Source: Deltaproteobacteria bacterium (GTDB taxonomy: Bacteria > Myxococcota_A > Polyangia > DRWM01 > JAAZOP01). From it: a DNA stretch of 50,874 bases. The DNA lies in NCBI GenBank assembly GCA_016218765.1, contig JACRCZ010000006.1:1-50874 (forward strand). Direction: 5' to 3'. The notes beneath the pieces were generated by a model that searched no databases, was not told the DNA's origin, and saw nothing but the letters and a program-made list of their open reading frames with translations. Below are positions 25,083 through 32,423 of the stretch, piece by piece (position 1 is the first letter of the stretch; each line of letters opens with the position of its first letter). Both the position numbers and the translations under genes were made by a program.

Positions 25083-25111
25083 TTGACATTCAGCTTCCGA
25101 CTCGGGACGAT
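25083..25111 (+). promoter_or_regulatory. Possible promoter for the hydrolase pair
   Basis: A perfect TTGACA (25083-25088) is followed after 17 nt by GACGAT, a weak -10 match (three of six). It lies 12 bp upstream of the start codon used for the first hydrolase, giving a very short leader. Confidence 0.3.
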
Positions 25112-25122
25112 TGCACCTCGTC

Positions 25123-26085
25123 ATGCGCTCCCAGAGCCTCCGGAACTCCGTCCTCCTTGCCGCCGCCGTCGCGGCGGCATGCGCCTGCTCGAGACGCGGC
25201 GCCCCGCCGGATCCCGAGGCCGCGCTCCCCCGGGGTGGTGCCGAGGTCTCCGCCGCTCCTGCACCGCTCCCCGAGCCGGCCCCCCGCGGCCTTGCCGACG
25301 CGGGGCCGGCGGTCGAGCGTCCCATCGAGCCGCCGGCGCCGCTGCCGGGGGCCGAGGCCGGCGTGCCGGAGGCCGTCGAGCTCGAGACGTCCGACGGCGT
25401 GACGCTGCACGCCGATCTGTGGCGCACCGGCGACCCGGAGGCCCCGGCGGTCGTGCTCGTCCACCAGGCGCGCTCCGACCGCTCCGAGTGGGCGCCGTTC
25501 GTCGCCGCGCTGCGCGCTCGCGCGCCGGGCCTGACCGTCCTGGCGCTGGACCTGCGCGGCCACGGCGCGTCGACCCGCGCCGGCGACGCCACGATCCGTT
25601 GGCAGGATCTGTCGAGCGGCGACCGTTCCGGGCTGCGACGCTGGGCCGGGTGCACCGTGGACGTCCAGGCCGCGATCGCCTGGCTGCGGGGCCGCGAGGA
25701 GGGCAGCATCCCCCGCGCCATCGGTCTCGTCGGCTCGTCCATCGGCTCCTCGTCCGCCCTGCGCGCCGCCGCCAACGACGGGGTCGCCGGCCCGGGACGC
25801 ATCGCCGCCGTCGTCGTCCTCTCGCCCGGACTGTCCTACTTCTCCGTCCCCATCCAGGGGGCTGTCGAGACGCTCAAGATGCGCAAGCTCCCCGTGCTGC
25901 TCGTCGGCGCCCGCGACGACTCCGCCGACGTCGGCGGCACGGCGCCGCAGATGGCCGAGATCCTCGGCGATGTCCTCGACCTGCACCTCTTCGACGACGG
26001 CGGCCACGGCGTGGCGATCCTCGACGCCCACCCCGAGGTCGTGCCGATCCTCATCGACTTCCTCAAGTCGCGGCTCGGGCTGTAG
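25123..26085 (+). CDS. Alpha/beta-hydrolase lipoprotein
   Basis: A 320-residue exported hydrolase. The signal SVLLAAAVAAACAC has a lipobox Cys, followed by a Pro/Ala-rich tether (30-85). The hydrolase fold begins at LETSDGVTLHADLW and VVLVHQARSD (oxyanion region). LALDLRGHGAS is the typical strand beta-4. The nucleophile elbow is GSSIGSS, with Ser in GxSxG. The acid is probably in VGARDD and the catalytic His in DDGGHG. It should be active on an ester or amide substrate in the envelope. The next gene starts 4 bp later and is a tandem degenerate relative. Confidence 0.85.
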   Translation: MRSQSLRNSVLLAAAVAAACACSRRGAPPDPEAALPRGGAEVSAAPAPLPEPAPRGLADAGPAVERPIEPPAPLPGAEAGVPEAVELETSDGVTLHADLWRTGDPEAPAVVLVHQARSDRSEWAPFVAALRARAPGLTVLALDLRGHGASTRAGDATIRWQDLSSGDRSGLRRWAGCTVDVQAAIAWLRGREEGSIPRAIGLVGSSIGSSSALRAAANDGVAGPGRIAAVVVLSPGLSYFSVPIQGAVETLKMRKLPVLLVGARDDSADVGGTAPQMAEILGDVLDLHLFDDGGHGVAILDAHPEVVPILIDFLKSRLGL

Positions 26086-26089
26086 CGCG

Positions 26090-27952
26090 ATGTCGCGTCG
26101 CCCCCTCTTCCACGGAATCCTCCGGCAGCCCCGGCTCGCGGGACCGTTTCCGCTGCTGGTCCTCGCGTGCCTGGCCCTGCCGGAGGCGTCGTGCCGCAAG
26201 ACCGACCGGCTGCCGCCGCGGGAGGAGGAGCGCGACCAGCTCGATGCGGGGAGCAGCCGTGCGCCGGCGCCCGATGCCGAGAGTCCGGAGACGACGGCCT
26301 CGCCGCGCCGCCTGTCCGCCTTCGGGCGGCCGGCGCCCGAGAAGCTCGCCCTCACCACCTCGGACGGCGTCGCCCTGGTCGGCGACTACTTCCCGCCGCC
26401 CGAGACGTCGGGCGCGCCGGTCGTCGTGCTGGTCCACGGCGAGCGCGGCAGCCGTCTCGATTTCCAGCCGCTGGTCGATCGCATCCTGGCCACGCCGACC
26501 GCGCGCCCGGCCGTAGTGGCCTTCGACCTGCGCGGCCACGGCGAGAGCGTCCAGGCGGGCCGGCGGACCCTCGCCGCTCGGACGCTCCAGCCCGATCCCG
26601 CCGCCGGCGCCGGCTCGTGGCAGGGGCTCGTGGAGGACGTGGGAACGGTGCTGCGCTGGCTGCGCGGGCGGGCCGAGATCGGCGAGCGCGCGGTCCTCGT
26701 CGGGGTGGACGTCGGCGCGGTGGCCCCCGCGCGCGCCGCCGCGGAGGTGGTCGGACCGCCCGGGCGGGCCGCCGTCGTCGGCCTCGTGGCGCTCTCGCCG
26801 GCCGAGCTGCACGGTGTGGCGTTCGGGACGCGAACGTTCCCCGCGCTGTCTTCCCGCGGCGTGCAGGCGCTCGCCGTGGCGGCGGAGGACGGCCCGGCCG
26901 AGCCGCCGCAGGGGGTGCGCGCCATCGAGGCGGGGCTGGGGACGGCGCGCGCGCAGGCCGAGGTCTTCGCGTCGGGAGGGCAGGGGGTGGAGCTGGTCGA
27001 GCGCCGTTCCGACGTCGCGGCGCGCGTGCTGGCCTTCCTGCGCCGGATGCTGGGCGGCACGCGGGACTTCGCCCTGACGCTTGGCGACGGCGCGGTGCTG
27101 CACGGCTCGATCGACGCGTCGCTCGATCCCGGCGGACCGGCCGTGATCCTGGTCCCGGACGTCGGGAAGGACCGCTCGTCGCTGCGACGTCTGCGCGGGG
27201 TCCTGGCGGAGCGGCTTCCGTACGACGTCGTCGTGTTCGACCTGCGCGGATATGGCGAGTCGCGGGTGCCGGAGACCGACGGCGGAGAGGACGCGGGGGA
27301 GGTGCCGTTCCGGGACGACGTCCCGGCGGACGACCCGCGGAGCTGGCGGGTGCTGGTGCGGGACCTCGTGTCCCTGGCGCGGATGGTGGTGCAGGGTGGG
27401 GACGTCGAGGGTGTGACGGAGCCGCTGCACTTCATCCGCCGCTCGGCGTGTGCGCTGGTCGGGGTGGGAATGGCGGCGACCGTGGCGGCGGAGGCGGCCG
27501 GGGAACTGGTCGAGGATCCGGGGATGCCGCGGCTGGGCGCGCTGGTGCTGGTGTCGCCGATCGCGAACGCGCACGGGATGACGATCTGGACGGCGTTGGG
27601 GGACCATCTGTTGCCGCGCCGGGTGGGTGTCTTTGCGGCGGCGGGTTCGCGCGCGTTGTTGACGGCGGCGGACGTGGACGGGATGGGGAGCGTGGCGAAG
27701 TCGGTGCGTGCGATCCAGGCGATGTTCCGGGACGACGCCGTCACGCGGATCTACACCTCGGACGCGCATGGCGAGGTCCTGGTGAACGTGCACGCGGATC
27801 TGGCGCCGGCCGTTGCCGACTTCCTCTTCGCGCGTCTGGGCGACGAGCTTTCGGGCGCGCCGCCGGGTGGGAAGGGTGTGGAGGCTGGGGTGGTTGCGCC
27901 GCCCGTGGTTCCGGTCGCGGCCCCTGTCGCGGCGCCCGTGGCGGACCCCTGA
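26090..27952 (+). CDS. Lipoprotein with two degenerate alpha/beta-hydrolase domains
   Basis: A 620-residue lipoprotein (signal FPLLVLACLALPEASC). Two hydrolase folds follow one another. Domain 1 (about 80-325) has ALTTSDGVALVGDY, VVLVHGERGS and FDLRGHGES, but the nucleophile elbow reads GVDVG (Ser to Asp) and the His site GGQG. Domain 2 (about 330-590) has FDLRGYGES, but the elbow reads GVGMA (Ser to Gly). Both therefore look catalytically dead, unlike the upstream neighbour. A Pro/Val/Ala repeat forms the end. The pair may act as a binding or regulatory partner of the active hydrolase; that is inference. Confidence 0.8.
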   Translation: MSRRPLFHGILRQPRLAGPFPLLVLACLALPEASCRKTDRLPPREEERDQLDAGSSRAPAPDAESPETTASPRRLSAFGRPAPEKLALTTSDGVALVGDYFPPPETSGAPVVVLVHGERGSRLDFQPLVDRILATPTARPAVVAFDLRGHGESVQAGRRTLAARTLQPDPAAGAGSWQGLVEDVGTVLRWLRGRAEIGERAVLVGVDVGAVAPARAAAEVVGPPGRAAVVGLVALSPAELHGVAFGTRTFPALSSRGVQALAVAAEDGPAEPPQGVRAIEAGLGTARAQAEVFASGGQGVELVERRSDVAARVLAFLRRMLGGTRDFALTLGDGAVLHGSIDASLDPGGPAVILVPDVGKDRSSLRRLRGVLAERLPYDVVVFDLRGYGESRVPETDGGEDAGEVPFRDDVPADDPRSWRVLVRDLVSLARMVVQGGDVEGVTEPLHFIRRSACALVGVGMAATVAAEAAGELVEDPGMPRLGALVLVSPIANAHGMTIWTALGDHLLPRRVGVFAAAGSRALLTAADVDGMGSVAKSVRAIQAMFRDDAVTRIYTSDAHGEVLVNVHADLAPAVADFLFARLGDELSGAPPGGKGVEAGVVAPPVVPVAAPVAAPVADP

Positions 27953-27971
27953 TCGCGCGGCCGTTCGAACC

Positions 27972-28039
27972 TTGACATGATCGCCTCTTGTGGGCTAGGT
28001 AAGCCGCCGCCGTCACGGACGGCGGCGAGCGAAGCTCGC
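27972..28039 (+). promoter_or_regulatory. tRNA-Glu promoter and structured leader
   Basis: A perfect TTGACA (27972-27977) and, 18 nt on, TAGGTA form a likely promoter. Between it and the tRNA are two hairpins: CGCCGCCGT/ACGGCGGCG (28005-28027, 9 bp) and GCGAGC/GCTCGC (28025-28039, 6 bp). They would form in the 5' leader of the precursor tRNA. Confidence 0.55.
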
Positions 28040-28041
28040 AT

Positions 28042-28116
28042 GGCCCCATCGTCTAGTGGTTAGGACGCCGGCCTCTCACGTCGGTAACCCGGGTTCAAAT
28101 CCCGGTGGGGTCGCCA
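28042..28116 (+). tRNA. tRNA-Glu (anticodon CUC), CCA encoded
   Basis: The acceptor stem GGCCCCA pairs with TGGGGTC (one G-U), and the D-arm holds TCTAGTGGTTAGGA. The anticodon stem CCGGC/GTCGG closes CCTCTCAC-type loop bases with anticodon CTC. The T-arm CCGGG/CCCGG closes TTCAAAT, the discriminator is G, and CCA is encoded (28114-28116). It is the integration target of the element to its right. Confidence 0.95.
28090..28116 (+). other. Probable left attachment site (tRNA-Glu 3' end)
   Basis: The T-arm and acceptor 3' strand of tRNA-Glu, the usual core for tyrosine integrases, keep a fully functional tRNA. The exact crossover cannot be set without the right-hand copy. Confidence 0.5.
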
Positions 28117-28122
28117 AGGACA

Positions 28123-29292
28123 TTAGTTGTTACCGCCTGTTGCAGAACTGCCGCCCGTTCTGGTGCCATCCTGGTGCCATGTCGAGCGACGGTCGAGCAC
28201 CTGCACCGCATCCCGGAGCACGTTGGGCGCGAGGTGCGCGTAGCGCATCGTCATCGTGATGGAGGTGTGGCCGAGGAGTTCCTGCACCTCCTTGAGCGAG
28301 CGGCCGCTCATTACGAGTTGCGAGGCGAACGAGTGGCGGAGCACGTGCCAGCCGACTTGTCGCAAACCCGCGCGTCGGCACGCGCGCCACAGCGGCCAGT
28401 TGCAGGTGTCGCGCGGCAGCATCTCGCCCTGCTTGTCGCAAAACACCAGCGACGCGCCGAGCCGGCGGTGCGACTTGAGTGCTTTGCGGGCGTCGTCGGA
28501 CAGCGGGATCTCGCGCGTGCGGTCCGTCTTCGGCGTGCCCACGACGTCCTCCCAGGCTGAGTACCGCACGACGACCCGGCCGGCGACGAGGTCGACGTCG
28601 TCCCACCGCAGGGCGCGTAGTTCGCCCAGCCGCATGCCCGTCCGCAAGGCAACGAGGATCATCGTGCGCCAGTCGCCGTCGCCGCCCTCGACGAGGCGGT
28701 CAGCCTCGTCGAAGTCCAGGAAGTCCGGCTTCGGCAGCGAAGCCTTCACCTGCTTGATCCGCGGGACGTTCGCCAGGAAGCCCCACTCCTGCGCCGTGCG
28801 GAGGATCTTGCCCAGCACGGCGAGGTGGTTCCGCACCGTTTTCGGGGCCAAAGGCTTCCTCGGCCTCGCCGTCGTCCCGTCGGCTTCGCTGCTCGTCGGG
28901 ATCGCGCCCCGGGGCTGCGGCGGGCTGAGCTTGGCCGCCTTGTACCGTTCCACCTCGTACGTCGTGACCTGGCCGAGCAGGAGAGAGCCGAAGGTCGGCA
29001 GGAGGTGTTCGTCCAGGATGCGCCGCTTGCTGTCCACCTCCGACGGCTTGTTGTTCGCGGTGGCGTAGGTCTTCATGAAGTCCTCCGCGAACTCGTCGAA
29101 CCTCCTTTCTTCGGGCGACGGGTTGGTTGCGCGCGCGAGCGTCTCCTCGACCAGCTTGCGCTCGTACTCCTGGGCCGCCCTCTTGGTGTTGATCGGCGAC
29201 CGGGCGCGGATGCGTTCCCACGTGCCGTCCGGAAGATTGACGACGACGTCCACGTACCACGCCTCCCGGTCGCGTCGGTAGCGCACGGTCAT
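28123..29292 (-). CDS. Tyrosine recombinase/integrase
   Basis: A 389-residue site-specific recombinase. An Arm-binding start (VRYRRDREAWYVDVVVNLPD), a SAM-like core-binding domain (about 60-180) and a catalytic domain are present. All catalytic residues are visible: Arg in TGMRLGELRALRW, Lys in TPKTDRTREIPL, His and Arg in HVLRHSFAS, His in LLGHTS and the nucleophile Tyr in MRYAHLAP. It should be functional. It ends 6 bp from tRNA-Glu, its likely target. Its ribosome binding site lies in a perfect inverted repeat, and the upstream HTH ORF reads through its start in another frame. Confidence 0.95.
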   Translation of the reverse strand: MTVRYRRDREAWYVDVVVNLPDGTWERIRARSPINTKRAAQEYERKLVEETLARATNPSPEERRFDEFAEDFMKTYATANNKPSEVDSKRRILDEHLLPTFGSLLLGQVTTYEVERYKAAKLSPPQPRGAIPTSSEADGTTARPRKPLAPKTVRNHLAVLGKILRTAQEWGFLANVPRIKQVKASLPKPDFLDFDEADRLVEGGDGDWRTMILVALRTGMRLGELRALRWDDVDLVAGRVVVRYSAWEDVVGTPKTDRTREIPLSDDARKALKSHRRLGASLVFCDKQGEMLPRDTCNWPLWRACRRAGLRQVGWHVLRHSFASQLVMSGRSLKEVQELLGHTSITMTMRYAHLAPNVLRDAVQVLDRRSTWHQDGTRTGGSSATGGNN

Positions 29293-29482
29293 GGGAGGTG
29301 CCTCCCGATCCGACCGCGCGCCCTTGGCGCAGGGTCGATACTACCTCCTCCCAGTCGAACCGCAAGCTGCCGCCGACGTGCATCGCCGGCAGCTTCCCGT
29401 CGCGCACCAGCGCGTACACCGTGCGGCGCTTGAGCTGCAGCCGCGCGGCCACCTCGTCGGGCGTCAACAACGTCTCGGGCAT
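28700..29482 (-). CDS. Excisionase-like HTH protein (conserved part 29300-29482)
   Basis: The first 55 residues are a clear MerR/excisionase-type winged helix: LLTPDEVAARLQLKRRTVYA, then VRDGKLPAMHVGGSLRFDWE. The start ATG has AGGAGG 8-9 nt upstream. Proteins like this bind element ends and steer integrases toward excision. The frame does not close until 28700, so if translated to the end it would give 260 residues, of which the last 190 overlap the integrase in another frame and look non-coding in composition. A frameshift or a translational coupling arrangement is possible. Confidence 0.6.
   Translation of the reverse strand: MPETLLTPDEVAARLQLKRRTVYALVRDGKLPAMHVGGSLRFDWEEVVSTLRQGRAVGSGGTSHDRALPTRPGGVVRGRRRQSSGRHVGTHPRPVADQHQEGGPGVRAQAGRGDARARNQPVARRKEVRRVRGGLHEDLRHREQQAVGGGQQAAHPGRTPPADLRLSPARPGHDVRGGTVQGGQAQPAAAPGRDPDEQRSRRDDGEAEEAFGPENGAEPPRRAGQDPPHGAGVGLPGERPADQAGEGFAAEAGLPGLRRG
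29293..29306 (-). promoter_or_regulatory. Hairpin masking the integrase Shine-Dalgarno
   Basis: On the minus strand GGGAGG is followed by CA and CCTCCC, directly before the integrase ATG (29292). The purine half is the ribosome binding site, so base pairing would hide it. Ribosomes on the upstream HTH ORF, which does not stop before this point, would open it. Confidence 0.5.
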
Positions 29483-29497
29483 CCTGGCACCTCCTGT

Positions 29498-30394
29498 TCA
29501 GGACTGTTGCCTTTCGGTCTCTTCGGCACCGATCGCCGACCCAGCGCCGCCGGGTCCAACCAAGCGCAGCGCGACCGGCCCGCGAACGTCGGCGTCAGCG
29601 GGCCTGGCGTCCGCAGCGATGTCGGGAGTGGTGCCGCACGGGATGTCCTCCGGAACTTCGAACCAACGGACTGCATCGCCGGCTCCGTGCCGCCAGCGAT
29701 GTCCGAGGATGCGGCACATGCTCTCTTCGTCGAGGTCGGTGACTACCGCCGTTCCAAGGAGTCCTTCGTACCTGGACTTGAGCACGTGCTGCAGGTTGTT
29801 CTGATGGCATCCCGGTGCTCGGGCCCAAGCGTCGTCGAATCCGTCGATCGCGACGATCTTCGTCGTCGTCAACCGGCGGTACGCTGGGTCCCCAACCCTG
29901 AGCGCTACGAGTTCGGGTGCTGGATACCAGAGCGGTCCGCTCGTACGGCAGTTCCAGATGAGGACGGCGGCGATCGCGCTCGCTAGCCCGCCAGCCCTTC
30001 CGGACAGGAAGGCGACGCCACCCGCGTCGACGATCGGCGCAACGGCTCGGAACAGCGCCGTCTGTGACAGCCGGATGATCTCGCTTGGCCGCTCGACCCC
30101 GCAGCAGCACCAGAGCCGACGCGGGATCGCGATCATCTTGGCGGTTGCGCAACGCTGGTCCAACGCCGTGCGCTCCCGTTCCTCTTCGTCGGCGCGGTAC
30201 CGGGTGAGTTGCTTCGAGCCGCAGAAGCGAGAGGAACTGTGCTGGCAGTCCGGGTCGGGCTCCGCACACGCGAGTTCCTTGGTGCCCTTACACGGCGCTT
30301 CCCGCTGAACCTCGTCCTTCTCGGCCCGCATGCGCTCGAGTCCGGGTGGGAGGACCTGAGCGATCGACTCTGCCGCCTTGATGGGAGCGCCCAT
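29498..30394 (-). CDS. DnaC/IstB-like ATPase with degenerate Walker A
   Basis: A 298-residue protein whose order of motifs follows DnaC-type helicase loaders. A P-loop-like strand (VAFLSGRAGGLASAI) comes first, then WYPAPELVALRVGD (compare the APEL segment after the P-loop of DnaC). TTKIVAIDGFDDAW (Walker B) and SRYEGLLGTAVVTDLDEESM (sensor 1 region) follow. The Walker A lacks the Gly-Lys-Thr/Ser core, so nucleotide binding is doubtful. A Cys-rich N-terminal stretch (CKGTKELACAEPDPDC) may bind metal. The start ATG overlaps the stop of the upstream replication-organizer-like gene (TAATG). The likely role is helicase loading for element replication, or a non-ATPase variant. Confidence 0.6.
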   Translation of the reverse strand: MGAPIKAAESIAQVLPPGLERMRAEKDEVQREAPCKGTKELACAEPDPDCQHSSSRFCGSKQLTRYRADEEERERTALDQRCATAKMIAIPRRLWCCCGVERPSEIIRLSQTALFRAVAPIVDAGGVAFLSGRAGGLASAIAAVLIWNCRTSGPLWYPAPELVALRVGDPAYRRLTTTKIVAIDGFDDAWARAPGCHQNNLQHVLKSRYEGLLGTAVVTDLDEESMCRILGHRWRHGAGDAVRWFEVPEDIPCGTTPDIAADARPADADVRGPVALRLVGPGGAGSAIGAEETERQQS

Positions 30395-31320
30395 TACCGC
30401 CTCGGCTTCCTGTACCGGTCCAGGCGTACTTTCAGTATGCGTGGGTTGTGCCGGTGCTGGACGAGATAGGAATCGCGGTCTCGAACGAAGTCCTGCCAGA
30501 TTCCAAACGCGTAGACCTCCCAGTCGCCTCCGCGGCCGTCCTCATCGGCCGCGTCATGCATCAGGTCACGAAGTTTCAGCCAGACGCCCGAACCGACCTT
30601 CGAGTCCATACCCTCGGCGCATCGGTAATCGGCGCGCATCCTGTCGACGAACTCGTCGGCGATGGCGCCCCGACCCGAATCCTCGTTCGTTGTCGGAATC
30701 GCCCTTTTCGAAGAGGATCCCCCCCCTCCAGCGGCCGAAGGCCGCGCACCACGGTGCGGAATGGCAGGTACCTCCCGCAAGAAGGAGGGGGAGGGGGGAG
30801 GATCTTCTGGCTGCGGCTGCGGCTGCGGTTGCGGCTGCGGTTGCGGCTGCGGCTGCGGCTCCGGCGCATCATGCTTTCGAGATGCCTTCGCGAAAGCATC
30901 CCGGAAGGTATCGGCGAACTTGCCCGACAGGGCGGACTCCAGCCGCTGCAGGTGCTCGCTCTTGAGAGTGCACTCCGGGATGTCGTCAGCCAGGCGCGCC
31001 CAAGCGCGAACCACGTTCGGCGACTGCGGGGGATCGTATCGCGGGACATTCCGAATGCATACCACGCGCGCCCCCCAGTCCGCGCAGGCCATGCCTTCCT
31101 TCACGATCTCGCCGAACGCGTCCCTGAAGGCCCGCACGGGCCATCCGAGCGCCTCGGCCAATGCCGCCTCGCCGACGGAGAAGAGGCCGGGAAGCGCGGT
31201 GGTATGCGGACCGGTCAGAAGGTAGATCCACAGGGCCTGGCCGCTGGGCTGCAGGCCGGTGAGCCGCCGGAACTTGGCGTCGCCCCACATCCTCGGGTCG
31301 ATCTTCCGGTACCTAGCCAT
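30394..31320 (-). CDS. Replication-organizer-like protein
   Basis: A 308-residue protein. The start MARYRKIDPRMWGDAKFRRL has GGAGG 6 nt upstream. The first 130 residues resemble the winged-helix N-terminus of phage and island replication organizers (KIDPxxWxDxKFRxL, then LWIYLLTGPHTTALPGLF, then ALAEALGWPVRAF). A Gln-Pro repeat (about 170-190) links it to a C-terminal helical domain (VWLKLRDLMHDAAD) ending in LKVRLDRYRKPRR. Its position before a DnaC-like gene supports a role in loading the replicative helicase at the element origin. Confidence 0.65.
   Translation of the reverse strand: MARYRKIDPRMWGDAKFRRLTGLQPSGQALWIYLLTGPHTTALPGLFSVGEAALAEALGWPVRAFRDAFGEIVKEGMACADWGARVVCIRNVPRYDPPQSPNVVRAWARLADDIPECTLKSEHLQRLESALSGKFADTFRDAFAKASRKHDAPEPQPQPQPQPQPQPQPQPEDPPPSPSFLREVPAIPHRGARPSAAGGGGSSSKRAIPTTNEDSGRGAIADEFVDRMRADYRCAEGMDSKVGSGVWLKLRDLMHDAADEDGRGGDWEVYAFGIWQDFVRDRDSYLVQHRHNPRILKVRLDRYRKPRR
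30808..30861 (-). repeat. GGCTGC hexanucleotide repeat coding Gln-Pro
   Basis: Nine imperfect copies of GGCTGC/GGTTGC encode the alternating Pro-Gln linker of the replication protein. The six-base unit keeps the frame when copies are lost or gained. Confidence 0.75.
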
Positions 31321-32423
31321 GTGAGCCTCCAGGTTCGTCCGCGCGACGGTCGTGAAGGAGATCGCCCGACCGTCGGGACTTGGTCGCGTCAGAGCGGCGG
31401 ACAGATTGGACGGGGGTTCCCCCAAGCGGTTCGGCAGCTCGCGGCGTTCGGAGATTCCGGCGAGACAGCGGGTCCAGGCACCCACGGGTGGGGGCCGGGA
31501 GCATCATGGCCAGCGCCGACACGTTGGTGCGGCCGCAATCGGAGTGGCCGCACGGTCGTGCGGATTCCGTCGACCCGCGGCATCGAGGTCGTGGAGTCCT
31601 GCCCCGTCGAGGATCTCTCTGGCAGCGGTCGGGACGCTCAACCGCGGCCGCGGACCGCCCGCGGTCGGCAGCCACGTTCAGCGACTGCGCTGTAACTCTA
31701 TTGGTGGGCCCACGCCGAGCCGATGATGCGAAAGCTATGGACGACCTACTGGGGGTTCGAACGTGTCCTCGTACGGATGGTGGTTCTGGGTCGCCTTCGC
31801 CAGCCGATGGTCCTGTACGCGTTGTCGTCGTGTGACGTGTCGACCGACGACCTGCTCGACGACCACCCGCGCGAAACCGAACTCGTTGAGCAGGTGGCCG
31901 CTCGACGTTGGACCTGCGAGAAGTGGTCGAGAAGTTGAAGAAGTAGATCTCGCCCGCGAATCCTGGCGGAAGATCCGCGTGAACCTGTCCGCCAACAGAC
32001 AGCGCCGCATCACGGCACCGCCGCAGAGGCAGACCTGCTCGTCGTGCCCAGCTCTGCCAACGGTTGTCCGACGATGGCGTCATCGTCTCCTCGCTGAGAA
32101 TGCACGGTACGGCGGCGGCGGGCGTTCGTCAAGATCCTCCCGTGCCCTCTCGTGCCCTTTCCCGTCCCCCCCGTGCCGTGAGGGGTCTTGGGGAACACCA
32201 ACGGACCTCTCTGGGCGTTTTCAGGCAGTGGTGGCGATTCCGGAGCCGAGGCCGTGGATGAGGTCAGATCGAAGATCCGCGAGCGACTCAGAGAGCCAGT
32301 CGCCGAAGCGACGGGGCGACAGCCGCGGCTGGCTGGCCTTCCGGGAGCGGCACGCCCAGTTGTTTTCCGCGGCGGCTTCGGTATCCTGGTTCGCAGACCT
32401 GACCGGCGCGGAGGGATGATCTG
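31321..32423. other. 1.1-kb region without a confident gene
   Basis: Open frames here change often and none keeps coding-like composition. Near 31830-31960 on the plus strand, two overlapping frames give DDLLDDHPRETELVEQV and then DLREVVEKLKK, as if a small gene has been frameshifted. The position upstream of the replication genes makes this a candidate site for the element origin or a lost regulator, but no iterons were recognised. Confidence 0.4.
32128..32180 (-). repeat. Short GGGCACG-type imperfect repeat
   Basis: On the minus strand CACGGCACGG is followed by a G-run and then GGGCACGAGAGGGCACGGGAGG. It is an imperfect purine-rich tandem, similar in style to the repeats in the left half but of different sequence. 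Confidence 0.4.

Noticed and set aside
30448..31695. A 415-codon plus-strand frame over the replication genes
   Set aside because: It is antisense to the replication-organizer-like gene, and its Leu-Arg repeat is just the reverse reading of the Gln-Pro microsatellite.
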